From: MADRE2 sp964397015
GTDB lineage: Bacteria; Desulfobacterota; Desulfobacteria; Desulfobacterales; Desulfobacteraceae
NCBI GenBank assembly: GCA_964397015.1
Contig: CAYNHL010000036.1
Coordinates: forward strand, 1-28,487
DNA length: 28,487 nucleotides
Direction of reading: 5' to 3'
The notes under the pieces are model-generated. The model did not search any database, was not told the origin of the DNA, and saw nothing but the letters and a program-made list of their open reading frames with translations. How positions within the stretch are numbered: the first letter of the stretch is position 1; the number at the start of each line of letters is the position of its first letter. Shown here in pieces: positions 1 to 7,018 of the stretch. The position numbers were made by a program, and so were the translations under genes.

Positions 1-122
1 AGCCGTTTTTTCAGGTTGGCGGCTTTGCCGATATACAGGATATCGCCTTTTGCATTTTTCATCAGGTACACGCCGGGGCGTTCGGGCGCGGACCGGTATT
101 TTTCAATGATCGGGTCGGTCAT
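1..122 (-). CDS. uvrC: Excinuclease ABC subunit C, N-terminal fragment
   Basis: Only the first 40 codons are inside the window; the gene runs off the left edge. The translated start (MTDPIIEKYRSAPERPGVYL, then MKNAKGDILYIGKAANLKKR) is the GIY-YIG nuclease domain opening of UvrC, including the PGVYLM and YIGKA signatures. UvrC makes the dual incisions around bulky DNA lesions after UvrA2B hands the site to UvrB. The start lies 6 bases after the uvrB stop, and the bases before it (ending CTAGCCGATC) contain no Shine-Dalgarno sequence. Translation is therefore probably coupled to uvrB. The adjacent uvrB makes the identification secure despite the short fragment. Confidence 0.93.
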   Translation of the reverse strand, partial: MTDPIIEKYRSAPERPGVYLMKNAKGDILYIGKAANLKKR

Positions 123-128
123 GATCGG

Positions 129-2120
129 CTAGAAAGGAGGCAGGTCTGTCATCTGCCTGATTTTGTCACGGTATTCGGCCGCCAGTTCAAATTCCAGGTT
201 TTCGGCCGCTATCTTCATTTTATACTCCAGGTCCCGGATGATATCGTCCAGGTCCAGGTCGTTTCCTTCGTATTCACTGATGGTCTCCTGTACAGCCTGG
301 CTGGTTCCGGTTTCAGGGGCCGCCATTGTATAATCGAATGCCGCAATTTTTTTTATGATTGTGGCCGGCACAATGCCGTGCTCTTCATTGTACTGTTTTT
401 GAATCCTGCGGCGGCGGCGGGTTTCGTCAATGGCTTTTTTCATGGAACCTGTGGTGTGGTCTGCATACATGATCACCCGGCCGGAAACGTTTCTTGCCGC
501 CCGTCCGCAAATCTGGATAAAGGACCTGAAGGACCGCAAAAAACCTTCTTTGTCGGCATCCAGGATTGCGACCAGGGATACTTCCGGTATATCCAGGCCT
601 TCCCTGAGAAGGTTTATGCCGATGAGGACATCAAACAGTCCCCGCCTCAGATCCTGGATGATATCGATACGCTCGACTGTGCCTATGTCTGAATGCAGAT
701 ATTTTACCTTGATTCCAAGATCTGCATAGTAATCCGTCAGGTCCTCGGCCATCCGCTTGGTCAAGGTGGTGACGAGCACGCGTTCGTTTGCGGCCACCCG
801 TTTCATGATCTCATCGTACAGGTCATCCACCTGTGCCCCGGCACTCCGGATTTCTATGGCCGGGTCAACCAGGCCCGTCGGTCGGACAATCAGTTCTGCA
901 AGGTTTGACCCGGCTTTTTCAAGCTCATAGTCAGCCGGTGTGGCCGAGACATAAATCAGCTGGCTGACCCGTGAATTGAATTCTTCGAATGTAAGGGGCC
1001 GGTTGTCCACAGCGGATGGAAGCCTGAACCCATGTTCCACCAGGGTCTGTTTTCTGGACCGGTCTGCCTTGTACATGGCGCCGAGCTGGGACACCGATAT
1101 ATGGCTTTCATCAAAGAACAAAAGAAAGTCATTTTCAAAATAATCGAGCAGCGTAGGGGGGGGCTGGCCCGGCTTCCGGCCGGTCAAGTGCCGCGAATAG
1201 TTTTCAATACCGTTGCAGTAGCCGATTTCATTCAGCATCTCGAGATCATACCGGGTCCGTTCTTCGATGCGCTGGGCTTCGATAAGCTTGTTGCGGTCAC
1301 GGAAAAAGGCGATCCGTTCCTTGAGCTCGGCCCCGATACTCTCCATGGCCCTCTGCCGGGTCCTGGTCCGGGTTACATAATGGGATGCCGGATAGATGGC
1401 CAGCTGCTCAAAGGTGTTTATCACATCTCCCTTCAAAGGATCAATTTCACTGATGGCCTCGATTGTATCCCCGAAAAAATCCACCCTGACCCCCTTGTCT
1501 TCTTCATAGGCAGGGAAAATTTCCACCCTGTCCCCCCGGACCCGGAAAACTCCCCGGTAAAAGTCGGTATCGTTTCTGGTATACTGGATGCCGACCAGTT
1601 TTTCCAGCAATGTTTCCCGGGACATCTCCATGTCGACTTTCAAGGGGATGCGAAGGTCCAGGTAATCTTCCGGCGCTCCCAGGCCGTAAATGCAGGACAC
1701 GCTGGCAACCACTATTACATCCTGCCTGGAAAGCACCGAACGGGTGGCTGAATGGCGCATCTTGTCAATGACGTCATTTATGGCGGAATCTTTCTGGATA
1801 TAGGTGTCGCTGGAGGGAATATATGCCTCGGGCTGGTAATAATCATAATAGGATACAAAATATTCCACGCAGTTGTCCGGAAACAAAGCCTTGAATTCAT
1901 TGTAAAGCTGGGCGGCCAGGGTTTTGTTGGGGGCGATGATCATGCTGGGTTTCTGCACCCTTTCAATGATATGGGCCATTGTGAATGTCTTGCCCGAACC
2001 AGTCACCCCTAAAAGTACCTGGTGGGAAAGCCCCCGGAGTACCCCCTGCGAGAGGTTGTCGATGGCTTCGGGCTGGTCCCCGGTGGGCGAATATTCTGAA
2101 ACCAGATTGAATCTTCCCAT
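129..2120 (-). CDS. uvrB: Excinuclease ABC subunit B (UvrB helicase)
   Basis: This is a 663-residue UvrB, the damage-verifying helicase of nucleotide excision repair. Visible features are Walker A GVTGSGKT (residues 38-45), the beta-hairpin region YFVSYYDYYQPEAYIPSSDT that threads between DNA strands, the Walker B-type box DESH, late helicase motifs (LLREGLDIPEVSLVAILDAD, QICGRAARN), and a C-terminal UVR domain (LEFELAAEYRDKIRQM) that contacts UvrC. I chose the ATG at 2120 because it gives the family start MGRFNLVSEYSPTGDQPEAI and follows GGAGG at the right distance; an in-frame ATG at 2177 would add 19 non-conserved residues. uvrC follows directly. No convincing LexA box was seen upstream. 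Confidence 0.97.
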   Translation of the reverse strand: MGRFNLVSEYSPTGDQPEAIDNLSQGVLRGLSHQVLLGVTGSGKTFTMAHIIERVQKPSMIIAPNKTLAAQLYNEFKALFPDNCVEYFVSYYDYYQPEAYIPSSDTYIQKDSAINDVIDKMRHSATRSVLSRQDVIVVASVSCIYGLGAPEDYLDLRIPLKVDMEMSRETLLEKLVGIQYTRNDTDFYRGVFRVRGDRVEIFPAYEEDKGVRVDFFGDTIEAISEIDPLKGDVINTFEQLAIYPASHYVTRTRTRQRAMESIGAELKERIAFFRDRNKLIEAQRIEERTRYDLEMLNEIGYCNGIENYSRHLTGRKPGQPPPTLLDYFENDFLLFFDESHISVSQLGAMYKADRSRKQTLVEHGFRLPSAVDNRPLTFEEFNSRVSQLIYVSATPADYELEKAGSNLAELIVRPTGLVDPAIEIRSAGAQVDDLYDEIMKRVAANERVLVTTLTKRMAEDLTDYYADLGIKVKYLHSDIGTVERIDIIQDLRRGLFDVLIGINLLREGLDIPEVSLVAILDADKEGFLRSFRSFIQICGRAARNVSGRVIMYADHTTGSMKKAIDETRRRRRIQKQYNEEHGIVPATIIKKIAAFDYTMAAPETGTSQAVQETISEYEGNDLDLDDIIRDLEYKMKIAAENLEFELAAEYRDKIRQMTDLPPF

Positions 2121-2312
2121 GCTGCTGTCCTGCCTCCATAAATAAAAAAGGGTTGTTGGGCGGCCGCAGGCATTCACCTGTAAAATGCAGCCCGATAAAC
2201 CGTGTCGTACAGTATGTCAAAATGCATCGAAACTATCAATACATTATCCGGCATGTGGGCGGCAATTAAACGTCTCAATGGATGAAAGCCGGTAATACAT
2301 GTCGCTAACCCC

Positions 2313-2341
2313 TTGAATTATGAGCTGATAAGGTGTATACT
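2313..2341 (+). promoter_or_regulatory. Sigma-70-like promoter for the orphan gene
   Basis: The -35 TTGAAT (2313-2318) and -10 TATACT (2336-2341) are separated by exactly 17 bases and face the gene at 2517. The predicted transcript start near 2348 leaves an unusually long leader of about 170 bases, which contains a strong hairpin. Confidence 0.55.
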
Positions 2342-2366
2342 GCGTTAATACGGTCCGGGGCATACG

Positions 2367-2389
2367 TCCGGCAGCATGGATCTGCCGGA
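2367..2389 (+). promoter_or_regulatory. Leader hairpin
   Basis: A perfect 8-bp inverted repeat, TCCGGCAG / CTGCCGGA, with a 7-base loop lies in the predicted 5' leader of the orphan gene. No T-run follows, so it is not a normal intrinsic terminator. A regulatory or stabilising RNA structure or a protein site is possible; none is recognised. Confidence 0.4.
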
Positions 2390-2516
2390 TGATTATCAGC
2401 CATTTGCATGGTGACAAAAAGTTTGTGCACGGTTTTTTTCAAAAGATAAAACCCGCTGTAGCTCTCGTCCGCTGAACAATGATTCATTATGATAATTTCA
2501 ATATGAAGGAGAGGAA

Positions 2517-3077
2517 ATGGAACCCAATGAATTCAGAGAATCCAGGCTTGCAATAAACGAGATGTGTGAAGAGATAAACGATTTGACCGAAAAAAAGGAT
2601 ATCGATGCATCCAAAGAATGCTTCCAGAAGGTTTCCACCCAGCTTGACGATCTGAAATCCCAGGCTGAAGGAGAAATACAGGAAAGATCGGTCAAAAACT
2701 TGAGTATAAAAGTAGATGCATTGTCCTCCCAGTTGAAGAAGCTGAAATCCAAGAAAACAGCTTCAGGCCGCACGGCCAGATCAGGAAGCGACAGCCCGGT
2801 TGTATGGGACCAGGAACGTGTGTCTGCCCTGCCGGCAGGATTCTTGCAGAAAGTATGCGACAACATGGGCGAAGACCAGGCAGCCAGTGTTTGTTTCAGT
2901 ACCACGGGAAAAGGGGTGAGACCCAGTTACCGGATCGAATTCGGCGGCCAAAATCAAAAGCCCGTCAGCTACAGCGGTTCCAGTCACAGTCCACTGAAAA
3001 GGTCACTGCCGGCAGGATCGACAAAAATTTCAGCTCCTTTTTCTTACAAGGATATTAACACCTTCCTGAACAGATGA
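2517..3077 (+). CDS. Orphan protein with N-terminal coiled coil
   Basis: A 186-residue protein that I do not recognise. The start is supported by AGGAGAGGAA just upstream. Residues about 1-80 are strongly charged and heptad-like (EFRESRLAINEMCEEINDLT, then LSSQLKKLKSKKT), suggesting a coiled coil. After a short Ser/Gly linker, residues about 92-150 look like a small folded domain (VWDQERVSALPAGFLQKVCD, then PSYRIEFGGQN). The tail is Ser/Lys-rich and ends YKDINTFLNR. There is no signal peptide or membrane segment, so it is probably cytoplasmic. It is the only plus-strand gene among minus-strand neighbours, with its own promoter, which argues for an independent unit. No function is assigned. 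Confidence 0.75.
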   Translation: MEPNEFRESRLAINEMCEEINDLTEKKDIDASKECFQKVSTQLDDLKSQAEGEIQERSVKNLSIKVDALSSQLKKLKSKKTASGRTARSGSDSPVVWDQERVSALPAGFLQKVCDNMGEDQAASVCFSTTGKGVRPSYRIEFGGQNQKPVSYSGSSHSPLKRSLPAGSTKISAPFSYKDINTFLNR

Positions 3078-3102
3078 GATTTCTATTGATTGATTAAAAA
3101 AA

Positions 3103-3151
3103 AAGCCGGAAAATATGCCGATTGTTAATTGAAAGGGCATTTTTCCGGCTT
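3103..3151 (-). terminator. Intrinsic terminator, mainly for the FKBP gene
   Basis: The left arm AAGCCGGAAAATATGCC (3103-3119) pairs with GGCATTTTTCCGGCTT (3136-3151) with one bulged T. Read on the minus strand the stem is followed by a run of nine T (complement of the A-run at 3096-3104), ideal for ending the gene at 3174-3608. On the plus strand only a weak T tract follows, so it may also stop the orphan gene, less efficiently. Confidence 0.8.
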
Positions 3152-3173
3152 GTTTCAGGGCTGGTTTTCAGGA

Positions 3174-3608
3174 TCAGGCCGAAGCGTCCTCGACAGACAG
3201 AATTTTTACATCAAAATGAAGGGTTTTTCCAGCCAGGGGATGGTTGAAGTCAATAGTGGCCTCATCTTCTTCAATGCTGTCCACCTGACCACGTATCATT
3301 TGTCCATCCGTGTTCTTGCCCTGCACCAGGGCTCCTTCTTCGCGCACGTCATCAGGCAGCTGATCGAGGGGCACCTTGATCAGTGCATCCTGGATTACCT
3401 GTCCATATGCTTCTTCAGGTTCGAGTACCACCTTTTTGGACTCGCCGGCAGTCATTCCCTCCAATGCGGATTCAAGTCCTGTGAGTACCTGGTCTTTTCC
3501 ATGGACAAAAACCAATGGCTCTTTGTCTACATTGGTGTCCACGATTTCATTGTCGCCAAGGGTCAGAGTATACTCGATGGCGACCTGTTTGCCTGTACTT
3601 ACTGTCAT
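3174..3608 (-). CDS. FKBP-type peptidyl-prolyl cis-trans isomerase (SlyD-like)
   Basis: A 144-residue FKBP of the SlyD type, which catalyses cis-trans isomerisation of X-Pro bonds and acts as a folding helper. The split FKBP domain is visible: the first part carries VAIEYTLTLGDNEIVDTN and the loop PLVFVHGKDQVLTGLESALEGM; an inserted flap domain follows (EAYGQVIQDALIKVPLDQLP to ATIDFNHPLAGKTL); the final strand is LHFDVKILSVED. It lacks the His/Cys-rich metal-binding tail of E. coli SlyD and has no signal peptide, so it should be cytosolic. AGGAGGAAC precedes the ATG. The gene stands alone and ends at a strong terminator. Confidence 0.9.
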   Translation of the reverse strand: MTVSTGKQVAIEYTLTLGDNEIVDTNVDKEPLVFVHGKDQVLTGLESALEGMTAGESKKVVLEPEEAYGQVIQDALIKVPLDQLPDDVREEGALVQGKNTDGQMIRGQVDSIEEDEATIDFNHPLAGKTLHFDVKILSVEDASA

Positions 3609-3779
3609 AAGGATGTTCCTCCTTTAATGTTTTGAAAGTTGCTGTCGGTCTCAGTCAATCATCACACCATGACCGGGCCCAGATGGGAACAAATGGGAAA
3701 AATCAAGGAATGACTATTACGATAACATAACAGGTTTACAGGTAAAATTCAACCGCATGAATCCTGGAAATTTGTTTTG

Positions 3780-6140
3780 CTAAAAACCCCGGTGCCCGGT
3801 TCGCTCTATGATTTCGTCCTGGAGTTCCGGTGTAAGGTCTACAAAGTAATCTGAATATCCAGCCACCCGGACGATAAGGTCTTTGTGTTTTTCAGGATGT
3901 TTTTTTGCATCCTGAAGAGTGGCTTTGTCCACCACGTTGAACTGAACATGGTGTCCATCCATTTTAAAATAGGAACGGATGAGGTGGACCAGCGAGGTCA
4001 TGCCTTTTTCGTCCTTGAGAAGATCAGGCAGAAATTTCTGATTTAAAAGGGTTCCCCCGGTTTTCAAATGATCGATCCTGGCCGCGGAATTCAACACTGC
4101 CGTCGGGCCGTTCCTGTCAGCTCCCTGGACAGGGGATATACCTTCTGACAAAGGTTTCCCGGCCTTTCTGCCGTCAGGCATGGCTCCTGTGACCTCTCCA
4201 AAATAGACATGGCAGGTTGTGGGCAGCAGGTTGATGCGGAACCTGCCGCCACGGTGATTCGGGCGGCCGCTTATGCAGTCATGATAAGCTTGGAATACTC
4301 TGTGCAGGATTGTGTCGGCCCCTTTATCATCATTGCCGTATTTAGGGGCGGTGTCCATTTGATGACACAGTATGTCGCCGTTATTGAAATCGTTTTTCAT
4401 GGCACTGATCATTCTCTCCATGGAGACCGATTTTTCTTCATACACCAGGTGGTTCAGGGCGGAAAGGGCATCGGTGACCGATCCTAGTCCAACTCCCTGG
4501 ATATATGAGGTGTTGTACCGGGCACCGCCCTGGTTGTAATCCATGGCGTTTTCAATGCAGTCCTGTGTGACCAGGGACAGCAGTGGCACGGGCATGAACC
4601 TGGCGTTGATCTGCTCTATGACATTGTTTCCTTTGATCTTTATATCGATGAAGTGGGCCAGTTGTTTATTAAATGCATTGAAAAGATCGTCAAAGGATTT
4701 AAATGAAGCAGGGTCTCCTGTTTTAATGCCGGTTTTTTTGCCGGTGCGCGGGTCCACTCCATTGTGCAGGGTGATTTCAAGTACCTTGGGCAGATTGAAA
4801 TATCCGGTGAGAATGTAGCTCTCGGTGCCGAATGCACCTGCCTCGACACACCCGGATGCACCGGATTTCCTGGCATCTTCCATGGTTTTTCCCTGCAGGA
4901 TCATCTCCTGGATGATGGCATCGGTGTTAAAGACCGAGGGTTGCCCGAATCCTGTGGCAATTATCTTCAGCGCCCGTTTGATAAACCGGTCCGGGTTTTT
5001 CTTCGAGACCTGGATCATAGAGCTGGGCTGCAAAAGCCGCATTTCTTCAATGACATCAAGGGTCAGGTAGGTAAGTTCGTTGACACCGTCCCGGTTGTCA
5101 GGGGTTACCCCGCCGAGGTTGATCAGGCAGAAATCGACATAGGTGTTGCTCTCCCTGGCGGTTATCCCGACCTTGGGCGGTGCGGGATGGTTGTGAAACT
5201 TGATCCACAGGCAGCAGAGCAGCTCCTTTGCCTGCTTCTGGGTCATGACCCCGTTTTCAATGTCATTTTTATAAAACGGATAGAGATTCTGGTCAAACCG
5301 GCCGGGATTATATGCATCCCAAGGATTGAGCTCCGTGATGACGCCGATATGCACAAACCAGTAATACTGAAGCGCCTCGTAAAAGGTATCCGGTTTATGG
5401 GCCGGAACTTTGTGGCATATACGGGCCATTTGTTCCAGCTCCTTTTTCCTGGAGGGGCTGGTTTCCCGTGCAGCAAGCTTTTCAAGGGCGAGGGCATGGC
5501 GTTCGGCAAAGCTGATAAGGGCGTCGGCTGCAATATCAAGGCTGGTGAGCACCTCTTTTTTGTCGAGAGCAAGCGGGTCATGGAAAAAATCAAGATTCCC
5601 GATGCGCTTTTTGATTTGCTTTTTTAAATCAAGAAACCCGTTATGGTAAATCAGGTCGCCCCCGGCAGTGTGGCCGGGAGATCTCTGTTCCTGGAATTCA
5701 GTGAAAATACCGGCCTTGAAAGCGGTTTTCCACGACCTGTCCATGTTGGAAAAAATTTTATCCCGGATGGTTTTGCCTTTCCAGAAAGGAATGATTTCTT
5801 TTTTATAGATCTCTTTGGTTTGGGGCGATACCCTGTAGGGAATTTTGGGCCTGGAATCCAGAATGTGCAGGTCAGCCAGGCTGTGCAGGCAGATTTCAGG
5901 GTAGGCAGGAACTGCTTTGGGCCGCTCTCCGCGCTCTCCTGCGATCAGTTCGTCCGGCTCGATGTAAATTGACTTGTTTTCAAGGATATGCTTCAGGCAA
6001 AGTGACCGCTGGACAGGAACACTGCGGGAGGGCATATTCAGTGACCGGTAAAAATCGGTGACCAGGACCGCCCTTTCATGGGAAAGGGTTACCGGCCTGT
6101 TAAGTGTCTGTTGTTTTAGAGTACTGATTCTCTGGTTCAT
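3780..6140 (-). CDS. hypD: Glycyl-radical enzyme, trans-4-hydroxy-L-proline dehydratase type
   Basis: A 786-residue glycyl-radical enzyme. HypD enzymes dehydrate trans-4-hydroxyproline to pyrroline-5-carboxylate, which P5C reductase turns into proline; this HypD is unrelated to the hydrogenase-maturation HypD. The radical loop RVAGYSDYF puts the glycine at residue 761, and the thiyl cysteine is in SGCVEAG (C431, E433). Recalled active-site positions of the Clostridioides difficile enzyme (H160, D278, S334, F340, C434, E436, Y450, G765) map onto H157, D275, S331, F337, C431, E433, Y447 and G761 with near-constant offset. The usual CVETG reads CVEAG here. I start at the second in-frame ATG (6140) because GGAGG (6146-6150) sits just before it; the ATG at 6179 would overlap the activase by 38 bases. 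The activase is immediately upstream. No proC gene is in view, so the substrate is inferred. Confidence 0.85.
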   Translation of the reverse strand: MNQRISTLKQQTLNRPVTLSHERAVLVTDFYRSLNMPSRSVPVQRSLCLKHILENKSIYIEPDELIAGERGERPKAVPAYPEICLHSLADLHILDSRPKIPYRVSPQTKEIYKKEIIPFWKGKTIRDKIFSNMDRSWKTAFKAGIFTEFQEQRSPGHTAGGDLIYHNGFLDLKKQIKKRIGNLDFFHDPLALDKKEVLTSLDIAADALISFAERHALALEKLAARETSPSRKKELEQMARICHKVPAHKPDTFYEALQYYWFVHIGVITELNPWDAYNPGRFDQNLYPFYKNDIENGVMTQKQAKELLCCLWIKFHNHPAPPKVGITARESNTYVDFCLINLGGVTPDNRDGVNELTYLTLDVIEEMRLLQPSSMIQVSKKNPDRFIKRALKIIATGFGQPSVFNTDAIIQEMILQGKTMEDARKSGASGCVEAGAFGTESYILTGYFNLPKVLEITLHNGVDPRTGKKTGIKTGDPASFKSFDDLFNAFNKQLAHFIDIKIKGNNVIEQINARFMPVPLLSLVTQDCIENAMDYNQGGARYNTSYIQGVGLGSVTDALSALNHLVYEEKSVSMERMISAMKNDFNNGDILCHQMDTAPKYGNDDKGADTILHRVFQAYHDCISGRPNHRGGRFRINLLPTTCHVYFGEVTGAMPDGRKAGKPLSEGISPVQGADRNGPTAVLNSAARIDHLKTGGTLLNQKFLPDLLKDEKGMTSLVHLIRSYFKMDGHHVQFNVVDKATLQDAKKHPEKHKDLIVRVAGYSDYFVDLTPELQDEIIERTGHRGF

Positions 6141-6141
6141 T

Positions 6142-6897
6142 TCATCCTCCGATAGTGACTTTGAATCCGCCGGATTCAAAATGCTTTTCTGTTTTTTTTA
6201 TACGAGCTGCGTCCGGGGGACGGATATGATCAAGTGAAAAGGGGAGGCCGAGCTTGTTGTATTTATCCCTGCCGGTATCGTGGTAGGGGAGAATGTCCAG
6301 CTCACGGTAGTGAGTGTTGGCAGTGATGAAACTGACAATATCTTCGAGGTTCTTTCGGGTGTCCGTAATTTTGGGTATCAGAGGAAACCTGAGCCTTACC
6401 GTTGAAGCTGTCAGGGCAAGTCTGCGCAGATTGTCAAGAATCAGTTCGGAAGATACCCCTGTAAAACTTTTGTGGTCCATGTCATCGATCAGTTTGACAT
6501 CAAAATGAATCAGGTCGGCCAGGGATGCGGCCCTGGATAAATGATCCCAGGACGCGAATCCGCTGGTGTCCAGGCAGGTGTGGATGCCCCTGTTTTTACA
6601 GTATTCAAGAAGGCGGCAGACAAGGGCGGTCTGGCCCAGGGGTTCGCCGCCGCTGAAGGTGACACCTCCTCCGGATTCGTCATAAAACAAAATATCTTTT
6701 GTGATATCACCAATGACCTGTCCGGCTGCAATATCCAGGTCAGTATCCTGTGCGGTCTCAGGCATGGCCTGGCTTTCGGGATTGTGGCACCACTGGCAGG
6801 AAAGAGGGCATCCCTGGAAAAAAAGGGTTGTACGGATTCCGGGGCCGTCATGGATGGAGTAACGCTGTATCTTATAAATTAACTGCTCCGGAGTCAT
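6142..6897 (-). CDS. Radical SAM glycyl-radical enzyme activase (short form)
   Basis: A 251-residue activase that uses S-adenosylmethionine and a [4Fe-4S] cluster to abstract hydrogen from the glycine of the partner enzyme. The cluster motif is GCPLSCQWCHNPE (CX3CX2C). SAM-binding signatures include SGGGVTFSGGEPL and the DTSGF and FDVKLID segments; the C-terminal part has LDILPYHDTGRDKYNKLGL. Activases of dehydratase-type glycyl-radical enzymes usually carry an inserted two-cluster ferredoxin domain after WCHNPE. Here only about 30 residues without cysteine separate WCHNPE from the DILFYDESGGG segment, so the insert is absent, as in pyruvate formate-lyase activase. Its last codons supply the GGAGG for the downstream dehydratase gene, so the two are coupled. 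By context it would be the HypD activase. Confidence 0.9.
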   Translation of the reverse strand: MTPEQLIYKIQRYSIHDGPGIRTTLFFQGCPLSCQWCHNPESQAMPETAQDTDLDIAAGQVIGDITKDILFYDESGGGVTFSGGEPLGQTALVCRLLEYCKNRGIHTCLDTSGFASWDHLSRAASLADLIHFDVKLIDDMDHKSFTGVSSELILDNLRRLALTASTVRLRFPLIPKITDTRKNLEDIVSFITANTHYRELDILPYHDTGRDKYNKLGLPFSLDHIRPPDAARIKKTEKHFESGGFKVTIGG

Positions 6898-6972
6898 GGG
6901 GCCTTTTTTCCATCAGGCGGTTGAACTTTGCAACATGCTTCTTGGGCAAGGGTTTGCGCTAGAGTTTCATCC

Positions 6973-7001
6973 ATATTAATGTTTTATATATCTGAAGTCA
7001 A
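6973..7001 (-). promoter_or_regulatory. Promoter of the activase-dehydratase operon
   Basis: On the minus strand TTGACT (6996-7001) and TAATAT (6973-6978) are separated by exactly 17 bases. The predicted start near 6966 gives a leader of about 70 bases before the activase ATG at 6897. This separates the glycyl-radical pair from the efflux genes upstream. Confidence 0.65.
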
Positions 7002-7018
7002 ATTGATATTGTATCCTG

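Larger units (their letters stand above)
2121..2516. other. Divergent intergenic region between uvrB and the orphan gene
   Basis: About 400 bases without a credible gene. It holds a good plus-strand promoter and a strong hairpin, listed separately. On the minus strand a perfect TTGACA lies at 2215-2220 upstream of uvrB, but the matching -10 positions (TTATCG or TATCGG) are poor, so a uvrB promoter here is only tentative. A 60-codon minus-strand open frame (2305-2487) has no Shine-Dalgarno sequence and no recognisable protein, and is not called. Confidence 0.5.

Noticed and set aside
1032..1751. A 239-codon plus-strand open frame.
   Set aside because: It lies wholly antisense to uvrB, has no ribosome site and shows no recognisable protein.
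2180..2225. A possible SOS (LexA) box upstream of uvrB around ACTGTACGACACGGT.
   Set aside because: It lacks a symmetric CTGT-N8-ACAG or other convincing LexA consensus.
4764..5627. A 287-codon plus-strand open frame.
   Set aside because: It is antisense to the glycyl-radical enzyme gene; the minus-strand protein has all family motifs.
6894..6974. A 26-codon open frame (MDETLAQTLAQEACCKVQPP...) whose stop overlaps the activase ATG, a possible leader peptide.
   Set aside because: Its start codon lies within the -10 of the predicted promoter, so it would not be in that transcript, and it has no Shine-Dalgarno sequence.
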